Counted from the stretch's first letter, positions 8,054-18,826 are shown. The stretch is DNA of 64,000 nt from Clostridium ragsdalei P11 (GCF_001675165.1 NZ_LROS01000006.1:43983-107982), one strand, 5' to 3'. Numbers and translations are program-made. The notes: generated from the sequence alone by a model not told the origin.

Positions 8054-10378
8054 TTAATTATCTCTTAAGATTGCATTTTCAAGTACAGTATCTATATTAT
8101 CTGCAAGTATATATTTCAATTTGCTTTTAACTGTCTTTGGAATTTTCAAAAGGTCTTTTTCATTTTCCATAGGTATTATAACCGTATCTATACCTGCCCT
8201 ATACGCTGCAAGACTCTTTTCTTTTAACCCACCTATAGGAAGAACCCTTCCCGTTAATGTTATCTCTCCAGTCATAGCTACATTGTGTTTTACCTTATTT
8301 TTGTTAAGTGCAGATATCATTGCAGTAACCATAGTAACTCCTGCAGAAGGTCCATCTTTTGGTACTGCACCTTCTGGAACATGTATATGCAAATCATAGT
8401 TTTTATAAAATCCACTTTCTATTCCATATTTATGGGAATTGGCTCTTATATAACTGTACCCAGTTTTAGCTGACTCTTTCATCACATCACCAAGTTGGCC
8501 TGTTAATTGCAACTTACCATTTCCAGGCATTACGCTTACTTCTACAGGAAGAGTATCTCCTCCGTATCCTGTCCATGCCATTCCCGTAACTACTCCCACT
8601 TTATCTTCCTTATCTACCTTATCATAAGTAAATATTTCAGGTCCAAGGTAAGATTTTACTTTAGTTACAGTAACATTTATATTTTTTTTGCCCTTTTCCA
8701 TAATCTCTGCTATTGCTTTTCTTATAATGGATGCAACTCTCCTCTCAAGACTCCTAACGCCTGATTCTCTAGTGTAATTGTCTATTAACTTGTATATAGC
8801 TGAATCCGAAAAAATAATTTTATTATCCACTAATCCATTTTGTTCTAGCTCTTTAGGTATAAGATGTTCTTTACATATATGGAGTTTTTCTTCACTAGTA
8901 TACCCAGATATCTCTATTACTTCCATTCTATCAAAAAGTGGCCTTGGAACAGTTTCAAGTGTATTGGCAGTAGTTATAAACATTACATTTGACAAATCAA
9001 AATCTAACTCAAGGTAATGATCTCTAAATGTACTGTTTTGCTCACTATCCAATACTTCCAGAAGAGCATCTGCAGGATCTCCTCTAAAGTCCCCGCTCAT
9101 CTTATCTATTTCATCCAATAAAAATAGTGGATTTTTAGATTTGGCCTGTTTCATTCCATATATTATTCTTCCTGGAATAGCCCCTACATAGGTTTTCCTA
9201 TGTCCTCTTATCTCAGCTTCATCCCTTACTCCTCCAAGGGACATCCTTACAAAATTTCTATTTAAAGCATGAGCTATAGACTTTGCAATAGAAGTTTTTC
9301 CAACTCCAGGAGGTCCTACAAGGCATAGTATTGGACCTTTAAGTGATTTACTCATTTTTTTAGCTGCTAGATATTCAATTATTCTATCTTTAACATCCTT
9401 TAATCCATAATGCTCTTTTTCAAGTATTTCTCTAACAGATTTTATCTCTAAATTATCCTTAGTCTGGGCATTCCAAGGTAAATCAAGTATCCAATCCAAA
9501 TAAGTTCTTATTACTCCCCCTTCTGCAGAATAGGTTCCTGTATTTTTTAATCTATCTAATTCATACAATGCCTTATCTTTAACATCTTTAGGAAGCTTTG
9601 CTTTACTTATTTTGTTTTTATACCTTTTCATTTCTTTTTTATCTTCGTCATCTTCCCCAAGTTCTTCTTGTATTGCCTTTAGTTGTTCCTTTAAATAATA
9701 TTCCTTTTGAACTTTATCTATCTTATTTTTTACTTTTACTCCTATTTTTCTTTCTAACTTTAAAATTTCTATTTCATTTACAAGTACACCTAAAAGTTTT
9801 TTAAGCCTTTCTTCTATGTCATAGCATTCCAGAATTTCCTGTCTCTTTTCTTGTTTTAGCATTAAATATGAACTTACAGTATCAGCTAATCTTCCCCAAT
9901 TATTTAATTCATCTAAGGTTATTATAGTTTCTACTGGTATATTTCCAGATAATTTTATGTATTCATCAAATTTATCTTTAATAGTACGGGCTAAGGCTTC
10001 ACAATTTTTATTGTCGTCATCTTCTTCTTCATCTTCCAAAATCTCCACTTCTACTTTAAAAAAGGGATCTTTACTTATAAACTCTTTTAATACTGCCCTT
10101 GTTTCACCTTCTACAAGTACTCTAACTGTATCTCCTGGTAGTTTTAATATTTGTTTTATATTACAAATAGTACCTGTTTGAAATATATCTTCTTCTTCTG
10201 GTTCTTCAATTTTAGCTTCTTTTTGAGCGGTTAAAAATATTTTTTGATCTGCAAGCATAGCTTCTTCTAGTGCAAGTATTGACTTTTTCCTACCTACATC
10301 AAAATGTAAAACCATGTATGGAAATACAGTAATACCCCTCAATGGAATTAGAGGAAGAACTTTTAAGTTTTTATCCAT
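8054..10378 (-). CDS. lon: ATP-dependent protease La
   Basis: 774-residue LonA, full length. The N-terminal substrate-binding domain (residues 1-200) is followed by a coiled-coil segment, the AAA+ module with Walker [14 protein letters not shown] and Walker [10 protein letters not shown], and the C-terminal serine protease domain with the catalytic Ser in [11 protein letters not shown] and Lys in [10 protein letters not shown] (Ser-Lys dyad). Degrades misfolded and regulatory proteins. It has its own ribosome site GAGGAGAG and is separated from clpX by a terminator-like hairpin, so lon-engB may be a unit distinct from tig-clpP-clpX. Confidence 0.97.
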   Translation of the reverse strand: MDKNLKVLPLIPLRGITVFPYMVLHFDVGRKKSILALEEAMLADQKIFLTAQKEAKIEEPEEEDIFQTGTICNIKQILKLPGDTVRVLVEGETRAVLKEFISKDPFFKVEVEILEDEEEDDDNKNCEALARTIKDKFDEYIKLSGNIPVETIITLDELNNWGRLADTVSSYLMLKQEKRQEILECYDIEERLKKLLGVLVNEIEILKLERKIGVKVKNKIDKVQKEYYLKEQLKAIQEELGEDDEDKKEMKRYKNKISKAKLPKDVKDKALYELDRLKNTGTYSAEGGVIRTYLDWILDLPWNAQTKDNLEIKSVREILEKEHYGLKDVKDRIIEYLAAKKMSKSLKGPILCLVGPPGVGKTSIAKSIAHALNRNFVRMSLGGVRDEAEIRGHRKTYVGAIPGRIIYGMKQAKSKNPLFLLDEIDKMSGDFRGDPADALLEVLDSEQNSTFRDHYLELDFDLSNVMFITTANTLETVPRPLFDRMEVIEISGYTSEEKLHICKEHLIPKELEQNGLVDNKIIFSDSAIYKLIDNYTRESGVRSLERRVASIIRKAIAEIMEKGKKNINVTVTKVKSYLGPEIFTYDKVDKEDKVGVVTGMAWTGYGGDTLPVEVSVMPGNGKLQLTGQLGDVMKESAKTGYSYIRANSHKYGIESGFYKNYDLHIHVPEGAVPKDGPSAGVTMVTAMISALNKNKVKHNVAMTGEITLTGRVLPIGGLKEKSLAAYRAGIDTVIIPMENEKDLLKIPKTVKSKLKYILADNIDTVLENAILRDN

Positions 10379-10442
10379 CTTTCTCTCCTCACTTTAAATA
10401 GTTTAAATTCATATATCAGCATTTTATATACTTAACTATTGC

Positions 10443-10477
10443 TTAAAAGAGAGTACCGAAACCAGTACTCTCTTTTT
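10443..10477 (-). terminator. Terminator after clpX
   Basis: Perfect 12-base stem AAAAGAGAGTAC (10445-10456) / GTACTCTCTTTT (10465-10476) flanked by a T-rich tail in both directions. It falls just after the clpX stop and would end the tig-clpP-clpX transcript before lon, though partial read-through is possible. Confidence 0.75.
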
Positions 10478-10483
10478 AATAAC

Positions 10484-11773
10484 CTATGCAGTTTCAGGGC
10501 CTTTTCGTGTTCTTGACTTTTTTAATTTAATAGGCGTCCTCTTTCCATCCTCTGCCTCTATAAGTTCTGGCTTCTTTGTCTCCACTGCATTCTTATCAAT
10601 TATTACTTTAGCTATTTCCTCTTTTGAAGGTATATCAAACATTACATCCTTCATAGTTTCCTCTATAATAGCTCTAAGACCTCTAGCTCCTGTATTTCTC
10701 TTTAATGCTTCATCTGATATAGCTTCCAGTGCATCTTCTTTAAATTCAAGTTCTACATCATCAAATTCAAAGAGCTTTTTATATTGTTTAATCAGTGCAT
10801 TTTTAGGTTCTTTTAATATTCTTACAAGAGCACTCCTGTCTAATGCCTCCAAAGTTACTATAATAGGAATTCTACCTACAAATTCTGGTATAAGTCCAAA
10901 CTTTAGAAGATCTCCAGGCATTATATCTTTTAAAAGTTTTCCTATGTCCTTTTCCTTTTTAGATTGTATTTCTGCACCAAAGCCTAAAGTGCTTACTCTA
11001 GTCCTACGTTCTATTATATTGTCTATACCATCAAAAGCTCCACCGCATATAAATAATATATTTGTAGTATTTATTTGAATAAATTCTTGATGCGGATGTT
11101 TTCTACCACCCTGAGGTGGCACTGAAGCTACTGTACCTTCTAATATCTTTAACAGTGCCTGCTGTACACCTTCTCCTGAAACATCCCTAGTTATAGATGG
11201 GTTTTCTGATTTTCTTGCTATTTTATCTATCTCATCTATATATACTATTCCATGTTCAGCTCTTTCTATATCGTAGTCTGCATTTTGTATAAGCTTTAAC
11301 AATATATTTTCTACATCTTCACCTACATAGCCAGCTTCTGTTAAAGTAGTAGCATCTGCAATAGCAAAAGGTACATTTAAAAATTTTGCTAAAGTTTGAG
11401 CTAACAATGTTTTTCCTGATCCTGTAGGACCAAGTAATAATATATTACTTTTTTGAAGTTCTACATCATCATTTTGATTATTTGAATTTATTCTCTTATA
11501 ATGATTATACACTGCTACAGACAGTGATTTTTTTGCATCTTCCTGACCTATTACATATTGATCAAGGTAATTTTTTATTTCTACAGGTTTAGGTATAGAA
11601 GTCATATCTATTTGAACATCTTCTTCAAATTCATCACTTATTATTTCAGAACATAATTCTATACATTCATCACAGATATATACACCTGGTCCTGCAATTA
11701 ATCTTCTAACTTGATCTTGTGTTTTACCGCAGAATGAGCATTTAAGTTGTTTTTTATCATCATTTTTGGCCAT
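10484..11773 (-). CDS. clpX: ClpXP protease ATP-binding subunit ClpX
   Basis: 429 residues. An N-terminal C4 zinc-binding domain (CSFCGK near residue 13, CDECIELC near residue 35) precedes a single AAA+ module: Walker [16 protein letters not shown], pore loop GYVGEDVE, Walker [12 protein letters not shown] and RKHPHQEF, then the C-terminal small domain with [14 protein letters not shown]. The unfoldase feeds tagged substrates to ClpP. The ATG at 11773 follows GAGGTG by 5 bases; a GTG two codons earlier is less likely. clpP stops 19 bases upstream, so both are co-transcribed. Confidence 0.97.
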   Translation of the reverse strand: MAKNDDKKQLKCSFCGKTQDQVRRLIAGPGVYICDECIELCSEIISDEFEEDVQIDMTSIPKPVEIKNYLDQYVIGQEDAKKSLSVAVYNHYKRINSNNQNDDVELQKSNILLLGPTGSGKTLLAQTLAKFLNVPFAIADATTLTEAGYVGEDVENILLKLIQNADYDIERAEHGIVYIDEIDKIARKSENPSITRDVSGEGVQQALLKILEGTVASVPPQGGRKHPHQEFIQINTTNILFICGGAFDGIDNIIERRTRVSTLGFGAEIQSKKEKDIGKLLKDIMPGDLLKFGLIPEFVGRIPIIVTLEALDRSALVRILKEPKNALIKQYKKLFEFDDVELEFKEDALEAISDEALKRNTGARGLRAIIEETMKDVMFDIPSKEEIAKVIIDKNAVETKKPELIEAEDGKRTPIKLKKSRTRKGPETA

Positions 11774-11792
11774 TTCCACACCTCACTAAAGG

Positions 11793-12377
11793 TTATTTCT
11801 TTTTGGTAATAACTTCATCTATCAATCCGTATTCTTTTGCTTCTTCTGCTGTCATAAAGTTATCTCTCTCAGTGTCTTTTTCAACTTTTTCAAGGGGCTG
11901 CCCTGTTCTTTCACTTATTATAGTATTTAACTTTTTCTTTATATCTAATATTCTTTTTGCATGAATTCCAATATCAGTTGCCTGACCTTGGAATCCTCCA
12001 AGTGGTTGATGTATCATTATCTCTGCATTTGGAAGTGCAAATCTCTTTCCCTTTGCACCAGCCGTAAGCAAAAATGCCCCCATGGAAGCTCCCATACCTA
12101 TGCATATAGTGGACACATCTGACTTTATATACTGCATCGTATCATAAATTGCCATTCCTGAGGTTATTGATCCACCTGGACTGTTTATATAAAGATATAT
12201 ATCTTTGTCAGGGTCTTCAGCTTCTAGGAATAACAGCTGTGCTACTACCAGACTAGCTGAAACATCATTAACCTCTTCACTAAGCATTACTATTCTATCT
12301 TTTAAAAGCCTAGAATAAATATCGTAAGACCTTTCCCCTCTACTTGTTTGTTCTACAACTACTGGTACTAAACTCAT
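11793..12377 (-). CDS. clpP: ATP-dependent Clp protease proteolytic subunit
   Basis: 194 residues with the complete catalytic triad: Ser in [11 protein letters not shown] (residue about 97), His in [10 protein letters not shown] (about 122) and Asp in the following [11 protein letters not shown] region (about 171). The oligomer forms the double-heptamer degradation chamber used by ClpX and ClpC. Start supported by GAGGAGGAG 6-8 bases upstream. It is preceded by tig across about 145 bases with a strong inverted repeat, and followed directly by clpX, the standard order in Clostridia. Confidence 0.97.
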   Translation of the reverse strand: MSLVPVVVEQTSRGERSYDIYSRLLKDRIVMLSEEVNDVSASLVVAQLLFLEAEDPDKDIYLYINSPGGSITSGMAIYDTMQYIKSDVSTICIGMGASMGAFLLTAGAKGKRFALPNAEIMIHQPLGGFQGQATDIGIHAKRILDIKKKLNTIISERTGQPLEKVEKDTERDNFMTAEEAKEYGLIDEVITKKK

Positions 12378-12474
12378 AAACTCTCCTCCTCTTATATAAC
12401 CATTTAAGGCAATTAATATATATTAAAATTAATTTATATCAATCTATAAGGATGAATCCTTTGAACTTTTTTAT

Positions 12475-12516
12475 TTTAAATTAATTGCCAGAAAAGCTCC
12501 TGGCAATTAATTTAAA
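12475..12516. terminator. 17-base-pair inverted repeat after tig
   Basis: TTTAAATTAATTGCCAG (12475-12491) is perfectly complementary to 12500-12516, with an 8-base loop. It begins 7 bases after the tig stop codon. The stem is strong but U-rich sequence is part of the stem rather than a separate tail, so it may terminate, stabilise the tig 3' end, or both. Confidence 0.6.
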
Positions 12517-12522
12517 TATAAT

Positions 12523-13815
12523 CTATGCTGTTGCTTTATTACTATCTACTAACATTTTTACAACTTTTTCATTAACCACATCTGTCTCTAAATATGATTT
12601 TTGATTATTAAAAATTAGTTTTGCAGTTTTTTCTGCTTCTTTATTACCATATTGTGCAGCCATTTCTTTTGCTCTTTCCATAAGTTCGTCATCAGTTGCT
12701 TCTATCTTTTCTACTTTTGCTATTTCACCAATTACTAAATCTGTTCTTACTCTTTTTTCTGCTGATTCTTTCATATATTCTCTTACTTTTTCTTCAGTAT
12801 TATTTGTATATTGATAATATGTCTTAAGGTCTAATCCCTGATATTTTAATCTTAATTCTAAATCTTTAAGCATAGTATCTACTTCTTTTTTTATCATAAC
12901 TTCTGGTATGTTGATTTCTGCATTTGAGCAAACTTTATCTAAAACTGCTTCTTCAAATTCTCTTTTAGTTCTAAGTTCATTTGCTTCTTTTTTCTTATTC
13001 TTTATATCTTCTTTAACTTTATCCAAAGTATCAAATTCTGATATATCTTTAGCAAATTCATCATCTAATTCAGGTAGTTCTTTAATCTTTATTTCTTTAA
13101 CAGTAACTTTAAATACAGCTTCTTTACCATTTAGCTCTTCTCTTCCATATTCTTTAGGAAATGTAACATGAACATCTTTTGAATCACCAGCATTAAGTCC
13201 AATTAACTGATCTTCAAAATTATCTATGAAAGTACCGGATCCGATTTCTAACTGATAATCCTTTCCTGCTCCACCTTCAAACTCTTTGTCATCTACAAAT
13301 CCATCAAAATCTATTACTGCTATATTTCCCTTTTCTATACTTCCACTTTCTTTGGTTTCTATTCTTGCATTCTTTTGCTGCATTGTCTTTAATTCTGCTT
13401 CTACTTCTTCGTCTTTTACGTCATATGTATTTTTCTTAACTTCTAAGTCCTTATACTCTCCAAGTTTAACTTCAGGAAATACAACTATTTTTGCAGTATA
13501 TATGAATTCTTTTCCTTCTCCTATTTGTACTATATCAATTTCAGGATAATCTACTGGTTTTATATCATTTTCCTTAATAGCTTGTGGATATGTATCATCA
13601 CAGCAGAAATTTATTGCATCTTCATAAAATACGCCTTCACCATAGTACTTCTTTATTATATTCATAGGGGCTTTACCTTTTCTAAAGCCAGGTATATTGA
13701 ACTTTTTTGCATTTTTAGCAAATGCTTTTTTCATAGATTCATTAAACTTCTCTGCTTCTACAGTTATTTCCAATTTTACAACATTTTCTTCTATCTTTTC
13801 CTTCTTAACATTCAT
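12523..13815 (-). CDS. tig: Trigger factor, ribosome-associated chaperone and PPIase
   Basis: 430 residues, typical size. The N-terminal ribosome-binding domain contains the signature [12 protein letters not shown] (near residue 40; canonical GFRxGxxP). The FKBP-type peptidyl-prolyl isomerase domain lies at about 155-245 ([20 protein letters not shown], then [13 protein letters not shown]), followed by the long helical C-terminal arms. It binds nascent chains at the ribosome exit. A TATAAT -10 box on the minus strand at 13866-13871 marks a likely promoter, with no good -35. The gap 13816-14121 beyond it is AT-rich and shows nothing else I can name. Confidence 0.96.
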   Translation of the reverse strand: MNVKKEKIEENVVKLEITVEAEKFNESMKKAFAKNAKKFNIPGFRKGKAPMNIIKKYYGEGVFYEDAINFCCDDTYPQAIKENDIKPVDYPEIDIVQIGEGKEFIYTAKIVVFPEVKLGEYKDLEVKKNTYDVKDEEVEAELKTMQQKNARIETKESGSIEKGNIAVIDFDGFVDDKEFEGGAGKDYQLEIGSGTFIDNFEDQLIGLNAGDSKDVHVTFPKEYGREELNGKEAVFKVTVKEIKIKELPELDDEFAKDISEFDTLDKVKEDIKNKKKEANELRTKREFEEAVLDKVCSNAEINIPEVMIKKEVDTMLKDLELRLKYQGLDLKTYYQYTNNTEEKVREYMKESAEKRVRTDLVIGEIAKVEKIEATDDELMERAKEMAAQYGNKEAEKTAKLIFNNQKSYLETDVVNEKVVKMLVDSNKATA

Positions 13816-14121
13816 TTATAAAATTCCTCCTACTAATTACTATACATGCTTATATCAACTATGCTATTATACCATATATTTATAAACATTCCTATATGAT
13901 GTGAGCATTGCCTTTCTTTACTGCTTAAATTGTAAAACTTAATATTGATATTTTATATAATTGCACCATAAAATTCAACTAATATTTTGGTGTACACACA
14001 ATAATTATATTGTAAAAGTTAAATTTATGGTTTTATTGTATATTTTTCTTATTATTAGGAATTAAATTTAGTATTATAATTATATACCAAAAATCTCAAA
14101 CTTTATAGTTTTTTTTAATTT

Positions 14122-14907
14122 TTACAAGCACTTTTCAATATAATCCTTAGAAACTTTTAATTCATCATAGTCTTTATAATTGTCACTGTACACTTCAATT
14201 ATACCAACCTTATTATAATTTGCTTCTCGCAGCTTACAAAATAACTTCTTATAATTTGTATCACCTTTACCTGGAAGCAAACATGAACTTGTTGAATTTC
14301 TATCGTTTATATGTAAATTTTCTATAGCTCCTGACATAATATCTATATATTCTTCAGGTAACCTTCCAGCTCTATAGGCTTGCTTTATGTCCAGTGTAAA
14401 ATATAGGGAATCCTCATATTTTTCTCTAAGTGTATATAAAAAATCAATATTTCCTGACATACACCAAAATACATTTTCCTGGCACAGTTTTATGCCTTCT
14501 TCTCCTGCTGTATATAATAATTTATCATAAACATCAAAAACCAGATCATAGTTAATTACATTATAGAGTTTTTTATGCTTCATTCCATGAAACGTGTAGC
14601 ACTTAGCTCCAACTTTTCTGGCTAGTTTACATACTTGTTTAAACTGTAAAAATGCGTCATTCCTTCTCCTCTTATATTCATCAAATAAATTAGGTTCAAA
14701 AGAAGAAGAAAAGGCATGAACAGAATTTATAGTAAAATTGTTCTTTAATTTCTGTTCCAAAAGTATATCTCCAAAATTTTCACTATATTCACTGATACTA
14801 TTTAAAAATATTTCTCCTAAATTAAATCCTAAATTTTTCATCAAAGCTATACTATTTTCCGTATTTACATTTGGGTAAAAGCTAGCTGATGACAATCCTA
14901 TATCCAT
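14122..14907 (-). CDS. Sugar phosphate isomerase/epimerase-like TIM-barrel protein
   Basis: 261 residues of the AP-endonuclease-2 / xylose-isomerase-like superfamily. The fold is suggested by the spaced metal-ligand strands: TFHGMKHKK, CQENVFWCM (Glu), FTLDIKQAYRAGR (Asp), NLHINDRNST (His) and VGIIEVYSDNY (Glu). Those residues are the divalent-metal ligands in endonuclease IV-like barrels. Substrate unknown: members isomerise sugars or act on inositol and hydroxypyruvate. Its neighbour is a separately terminated unknown gene, so context does not help. GGAGG precedes the ATG. Confidence 0.75.
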   Translation of the reverse strand: MDIGLSSASFYPNVNTENSIALMKNLGFNLGEIFLNSISEYSENFGDILLEQKLKNNFTINSVHAFSSSFEPNLFDEYKRRRNDAFLQFKQVCKLARKVGAKCYTFHGMKHKKLYNVINYDLVFDVYDKLLYTAGEEGIKLCQENVFWCMSGNIDFLYTLREKYEDSLYFTLDIKQAYRAGRLPEEYIDIMSGAIENLHINDRNSTSSCLLPGKGDTNYKKLFCKLREANYNKVGIIEVYSDNYKDYDELKVSKDYIEKCL

Positions 14908-14948
14908 AATTCCTCCAAAGTTATCATATACTTCTATCGTAAAAATAA

Positions 14949-14974
14949 CCAGTAGAAGGCTGCACCTTCTACTG
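14949..14974 (-). terminator. Terminator overlapping the end of the 14969-15748 gene
   Basis: CCAGTAGAAGG (14949-14959) pairs perfectly with CCTTCTACTGG (14964-14974). The minus strand continues TTATTTTTAC. The stop codon of the upstream gene lies inside the stem. Confidence 0.75.
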
Positions 14975-15748
14975 GGTAACGGAACCTGATGCCGTTAAGT
15001 AAACAGTTTTACCATCTACAATGGCCGTAAGTCCCTTTTCATTTATTCCCTGAAACTTTATATCTTCACCTTCTATATTCTGAACCATAACATGATTCTT
15101 ATTCTGCAAGCTTTCTATCCACACGTATTTTGCAGTTTTCCCAATCCATGGAAGTTGGCTTACATAGGCAATATTATTGTCGTCTATAAATTTAGGTGAA
15201 GAACACCATACATATCCTGGATTATTAGTTAATTGAAAATCTTTTGCTATTACAGTTCCTGTAGTAGATACATACTGTGGATTTGTTATATCCTGTTTAT
15301 TCCCATTTGCATCCACTAACAATATACTCTGAGATTTATCATCAAACAAAAGTGCATTCTTACCTGATGGGCTTACATCATATGTACCGCTGCTATCTGC
15401 CTTAAATACTTTGTCATTACCCTTAACTTGATATATTAAACTTACATCTTTTCCACTACTCAATTTTATTTTATATGAATTCTGACTTGCTGCATCCTTA
15501 GACTTAGTTTGAGTATTTGGTTGAGATGATTTTTGACTATCCGTATTATTCTTTGTCTGTTTGTTTTCAGAAACAATATTGTTCTTTACCTTACTTGTTT
15601 CCTTTACTACATCCCTAAATGCTCCCCTTATGTAAACTACAACTAACACTGCTACCATCAGACATGCCACAATAAGTATAACTTTATTTCTCTTATGCCG
15701 CTGCATTTTCTTTTCATATTCTTTGCTAAAAATACTTGGTTTACCCAC
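14969..15748 (-). CDS. Membrane-anchored protein of unknown function
   Basis: 259 residues, no family recognised. A cytoplasmic basic N-terminus (EYEKKMQRHKRNK) is followed by one membrane helix (VILIVACLMVAVLVVVYI, about residues 23-41), a Ser/Asn/Lys/Gln-rich linker (about 50-90) and a beta-rich extracellular domain. The latter has strand-turn patterns (SPSGKNALLFDDKSQSILLV, then KFIDDNNIAYVSQLPW) like a partial TolB/WD-type propeller. The start is GTG at 15748 with AGGAGG 9 bases upstream. It is monocistronic, with its own terminator. Confidence 0.65.
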   Translation of the reverse strand: MGKPSIFSKEYEKKMQRHKRNKVILIVACLMVAVLVVVYIRGAFRDVVKETSKVKNNIVSENKQTKNNTDSQKSSQPNTQTKSKDAASQNSYKIKLSSGKDVSLIYQVKGNDKVFKADSSGTYDVSPSGKNALLFDDKSQSILLVDANGNKQDITNPQYVSTTGTVIAKDFQLTNNPGYVWCSSPKFIDDNNIAYVSQLPWIGKTAKYVWIESLQNKNHVMVQNIEGEDIKFQGINEKGLTAIVDGKTVYLTASGSVTQ

Positions 15749-15792
15749 TAAAAAACTCCTCCTATACTTAGTATTAATAACTATGGGAAGTT

Positions 15793-15820
15793 AAATCACC
15801 CATTATAAAAAGTGGTGATT
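15793..15820. other. Small hairpin upstream of the 14969-15748 gene
   Basis: AATCACC (15794-15800) and GGTGATT (15814-15820) can pair, extended on one side by GGG/CCC with a bulge. It lies in the leader of the minus-strand gene, about 50 bases before the GTG. It could be an operator or a leader stem; no known riboswitch was recognised. Confidence 0.3.
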
Positions 15821-16010
15821 CCCTGATTAATATTCCCAAAGGATTATCCATTATATAAAATTATACGCAATGAAAAATCATTATAACCCTTCATGTATAT
15901 AATAAATAATATTGTAGGAATTCATTACTTATTATACCTCAAAAATCTTATAAATAGTAATAATTTTTTGTAAAACTCCATAAAATTGTGAAAGGCAAAT
16001 TTAAGCTATT

Positions 16011-16076
16011 TACTTAAATAAGCCTATTCCTAAAAACACAGTTAATGTGCTATAGAAATAGGCTTATTTTTAAGTA
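16011..16076 (-). terminator. Hairpin downstream of pyrE
   Basis: Arms 16011-16028 and 16057-16076 pair over about 18 bases with a 2-base bulge, enclosing a small CACA/TGTG hairpin. It is the first strong hairpin after the pyrE stop and probably ends the pyr operon transcript, with the family B repeat lying between. Confidence 0.55.
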
Positions 16077-16078
16077 AT

Positions 16079-16188
16079 CAATTCACAGTTCACAATTCAC
16101 AATTTCTGTGGATTTTTCTCCGTGAGTGTTATGAAAAATCTAAAATCTAAGAATTTAATTGTGCATCGTTCATTGTACATTGATTCTT
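16079..16188. repeat. Family B dispersed repeat, copy B1
   Basis: AATTCACAGTTCACAATTCACAATT at one end and AATTGTGCATCGTTCATTGTACATT at the other, enclosing a GTGGATTTTT...GAAAAATCTAAAATCT core. The AATTCACAATT end and the AAAAATCTAAAA core recur in B3; the ATCCACA/GTGGAT element recurs in B2 and B4. Noncoding, located just after pyrE. Confidence 0.5.
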
Positions 16189-16193
16189 TCCCC

Positions 16194-16766
16194 TTATTTG
16201 AATACTCTACTTCCAGGCTTTACATATTCTTGTCCTTGCTTACACATAGGACAATTTTCCTTATCATAAGTGTTTATATCAAGTTTTACAGCACTATAAA
16301 TTGGATATTCTATTTTGACACCTTCTGCTCTTCTGTCTACTATGCAGCATATGCCTACAACCTCTCCACCTAATTCCTGAATTACCTTAGCAACCTCTAC
16401 AGAGGATTTCCCTGTAGTTACCACATCTTCGGAAATTATAATTTTTTCTCCTTCTTTTATTTCAAATCCCCTTCTTATAGTCATATTTCCATTTTGCCTT
16501 TCAGCAAATATTCCTGGTTTGCCCGTTTGCCTTGCAAGTTCATAGGAAACTAATATCCCCCCCATTGCAGGTCCAACTATTTTATCATAGTCAACATTCT
16601 CTAATTTGTCTGCAATAACTGCTATTACATCTTTTGCCTTGTCAGGATATTGTAAAAGTTTTGCACACTGACAATACCTATCACTGTGTTTTCCTGAAGA
16701 AAGTAAAAAATGTCCTTCCAAAAGTGCTCCTACTTCTTTCAATGTATTTATAACTAAATTATCCAT
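16194..16766 (-). CDS. pyrE: Orotate phosphoribosyltransferase
   Basis: 190 residues. It carries the PRPP-binding motif [17 protein letters not shown] (residues about 114-130) and the N-terminal [14 protein letters not shown] typical of PyrE. It converts orotate and PRPP to orotidine monophosphate. This is the subfamily that keeps a C-terminal Cys pair (CPMCKQG). Last gene of the pyr operon, 10 bases after pyrD; AGGAGG 7 bases before the ATG. Confidence 0.95.
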   Translation of the reverse strand: MDNLVINTLKEVGALLEGHFLLSSGKHSDRYCQCAKLLQYPDKAKDVIAVIADKLENVDYDKIVGPAMGGILVSYELARQTGKPGIFAERQNGNMTIRRGFEIKEGEKIIISEDVVTTGKSSVEVAKVIQELGGEVVGICCIVDRRAEGVKIEYPIYSAVKLDINTYDKENCPMCKQGQEYVKPGSRVFK

Positions 16767-16776
16767 AACTGTCCTC

Positions 16777-17667
16777 CTAAATTATTCCTCTTATTTCACT
16801 TAAATCTTTTATATTTTCATCTTTCATATATTTCTCTATACCATCTATTATATCCAAACATATATCTGGTTTTATAAAGTTTGCAGTGCCTACCTGAATT
16901 GCATAAGCTCCTGCCATTATAAATTCTATTGCATCTTGAAAGCTTACTATTCCACCTATTCCAACTACAGGAACTTTTACAGCTTTTGAAACTTCATATA
17001 CCATTCTTAATGCAATGGGCTTTATTGCCGGACCCGACAATCCGGCAGTTATATTATTAAATACTGCCTTCCTGTTTTTAATATCTACAGCCATAGCCTT
17101 AAATGTATTTACAAGGGATAAGCTATCCGCTCCTGCTTCGCAGCACTTATATGCCATATCTACGATATCTTCAGCATTAGGAGATAATTTCACCATAAGT
17201 GGTTTTTTGCAGACTTTCCTTACAGCACTTACTATTTCATAAGCTACCTTTGATTTTATTCCAAAAGCCATACCCCCACTTTTTACATTAGGGCAAGATA
17301 TGTTCAGTTCTATAATGTCTACATCCGAGCTACTTAGCTTCTCCACGGATTCAACATAATCATCTATAGTACTTCCGCCTATGTTAGCTATAACAACTGT
17401 ATCAAATTTTTTCATTTTAGGAAGTTCAAAATTTATAAAATGTTCTACTCCTGGATTTTGAAGTCCCACGCTATTTAATATACCTGCTTTAGTTTCATAG
17501 CTTCTTATGCCATCATTTCCTTCTTTTCTTTTTAATGTAAGACCCTTAGAACATATTCCTCCCAATTTTGATACATCATAAATTTGATTATATTCTTCAC
17601 CAAATCCAAAGGTTCCAGATGCTCCGATTACAGGATTTTTAAAATTCACACCGCATATATCTATCAA
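16777..17667 (-). CDS. pyrD: Dihydroorotate dehydrogenase B, catalytic (FMN) subunit
   Basis: 296 residues, class 1B. Motifs include [16 protein letters not shown] at the N-terminus, [12 protein letters not shown] (with the catalytic Cys of class 1 enzymes at the SCPN turn), [10 protein letters not shown] and [19 protein letters not shown] for FMN phosphate. It oxidises dihydroorotate to orotate and passes electrons to PyrK and on to NAD+. The start is TTG, with AAAGGAAG upstream; no ATG precedes the conserved NPVIGASG. It is separated from pyrK by a 60-base palindromic repeat (D1). Confidence 0.95.
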   Translation of the reverse strand: MIDICGVNFKNPVIGASGTFGFGEEYNQIYDVSKLGGICSKGLTLKRKEGNDGIRSYETKAGILNSVGLQNPGVEHFINFELPKMKKFDTVVIANIGGSTIDDYVESVEKLSSSDVDIIELNISCPNVKSGGMAFGIKSKVAYEIVSAVRKVCKKPLMVKLSPNAEDIVDMAYKCCEAGADSLSLVNTFKAMAVDIKNRKAVFNNITAGLSGPAIKPIALRMVYEVSKAVKVPVVGIGGIVSFQDAIEFIMAGAYAIQVGTANFIKPDICLDIIDGIEKYMKDENIKDLSEIRGII

Positions 17668-17698
17668 TTGGTTAAACTTCCTTTCCCCTTCTATATTT

Positions 17699-17758
17699 AG
17701 GCATTTGAAAGAAAATAGTCCAGCATACTGACTAGTTATTTCTTTAAAAATACCTTAA
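17699..17758. repeat. Palindromic unit D1 between pyrD and pyrK
   Basis: AGGCATTTGAAAGAAAATAG (17699-17718) is the imperfect reverse complement of TTATTTCTTTAAAAATACCT (17736-17755), with the spacer TCCAGCATACTGACTAG. The same unit, interrupted, occurs between pyrK and pyrF (D2), and its left half at 33944-33970 (D3). Confidence 0.7.
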
Positions 17759-17761
17759 GCG

Positions 17762-18514
17762 TCACAGTACTATATCGCTTCCTAAGAAAACTGGTCCATC
17801 TTTACATGCTCGTTTATTACCTTTAATAGTACTACAAGTACATACAAGACATGCTCCCACTCCACAGGCCATACGATTTTCCATTGAAACATATACGGTT
17901 ACCTGCTTTTTTCTACACATACTTATTACTTTTTTCATCATGACTTCCGGTCCACAGCATAATACAGTATCATAGAGTTCAGGCCTAAATTCATCAGTTA
18001 CATAGCCCTTTGTACCCTGGGTTCCCGTTTCTGTAGAAATGTGTATATCATCTACAAAAGGTTTAAATTTATCTATAGAATATACACTATCTCTAAAACC
18101 AGCATAAAGATCTAATTTACAATTCTCATGTTGTTTTCTTATGCTTTGAGCAAGATAAAACATTGGGGCAATTCCTATACCTCCTGCAATAATAGCAGTT
18201 TTTGTTTTCAAATTCTCTATATCAAATCCATTTCCCAAAGGCCCTAAAAGTTTTATTTCATCGCCAGTTTTCAATTTGCTTAACTTTTCAGTACCTTGCC
18301 CTACTACTTGATATAAGAAAACTATTTTATTTGTATCTAAATAATGTACGCTTATAGGCCTTGAAAGCAGCGGTTCTAATTTCCAACATCTCAGCATATA
18401 AAACTGACCTGGTTTGCCCTTAAATTTCCCCTGAATTTCAAGCTTATAAATACCTTCAGCTGTTTTTTCATTTTTATATACTTTTTCAGTGGTATAGCTT
18501 AACTCATTTTTCAA
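17762..18514 (-). CDS. pyrK: Dihydroorotate dehydrogenase B, electron transfer subunit
   Basis: 250 residues of the ferredoxin-reductase type. The FAD site is marked by PLLSRPISVHY, the NAD site by IIAGGIGIAPMFYLAQ, and the C-terminal [2Fe-2S] cluster by MACGVGACLVCTC with a further Cys in KRACKDGP. With PyrD it makes the NAD-linked heterotetramer. Start is TTG at 18514 with GGAGAAG 7 bases upstream; the nearby ATG is out of frame and closed by a stop codon. A 290-base repeat-bearing gap separates it from pyrF. Confidence 0.94.
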   Translation of the reverse strand: MKNELSYTTEKVYKNEKTAEGIYKLEIQGKFKGKPGQFYMLRCWKLEPLLSRPISVHYLDTNKIVFLYQVVGQGTEKLSKLKTGDEIKLLGPLGNGFDIENLKTKTAIIAGGIGIAPMFYLAQSIRKQHENCKLDLYAGFRDSVYSIDKFKPFVDDIHISTETGTQGTKGYVTDEFRPELYDTVLCCGPEVMMKKVISMCRKKQVTVYVSMENRMACGVGACLVCTCSTIKGNKRACKDGPVFLGSDIVL

Positions 18515-18553
18515 TACATTTCTTCTCCATTTCTAAATATTTTTTGATACCTT

Positions 18554-18826
18554 AAGGCATTTGAAAGAAAATAACAAGTTAAAGATGCGACGGATATTTT
18601 TTATCCGATGACTAACCCGCCCTAATACTCACTCTTTTCCAAGTGTGAGTAAAGAGCGGCTATGTCCATGGATAACAATTTCTAAGCATCAGGTGCTAAG
18701 AACTTTGTTTATCAGACAAGGAGGCAGGTTCCGCAGATAGTGAATCCTATCTAAGGGTTCTACCGACGCAGTATGATAAAAAATAGACTAGCATACTGAC
18801 TGGTTATTTCTTTGAAAATACCTTAA
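18554..18826. repeat. Palindromic unit D2, split by a C element
   Basis: The left half (AAGGCATTTGAAAGAAAATA, 18554-18573) and right half (ATAGACTAGCATACTGAC then GGTTATTTCTTTGAAAATACC, 18783-18822) are together a second copy of D1. About 209 bases of unrelated sequence stand between them, exactly where D1 has only GTC. This is the layout expected of a mobile element that entered a pre-existing D unit. Confidence 0.7.
18574..18782 (+). repeat. Family C structured RNA-like element, copy C1
   Basis: Read on the plus strand (antisense to the pyr operon): closing stem TTATCC (18601-18606) / GGATAA (18670-18675) extended by ATG/CAT; inside it CCGC/GCGG and an ACTCAC/GTGAGT hairpin; then TTCTAAGCA/TGCTAAGAA (about 18679-18702) and an AGATAG/CTATCT hairpin. 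An outer pairing GATGCGACGG with CCGACGCA may close the whole. The same order of stems recurs in C2-C5. No open reading frame inside. Confidence 0.65.

Noticed and set aside
18574..18782. A riboswitch controlling pyrK or pyrF
   Set aside because: The element is on the antisense strand of the operon and interrupts a D palindrome; other copies have no consistent gene target.
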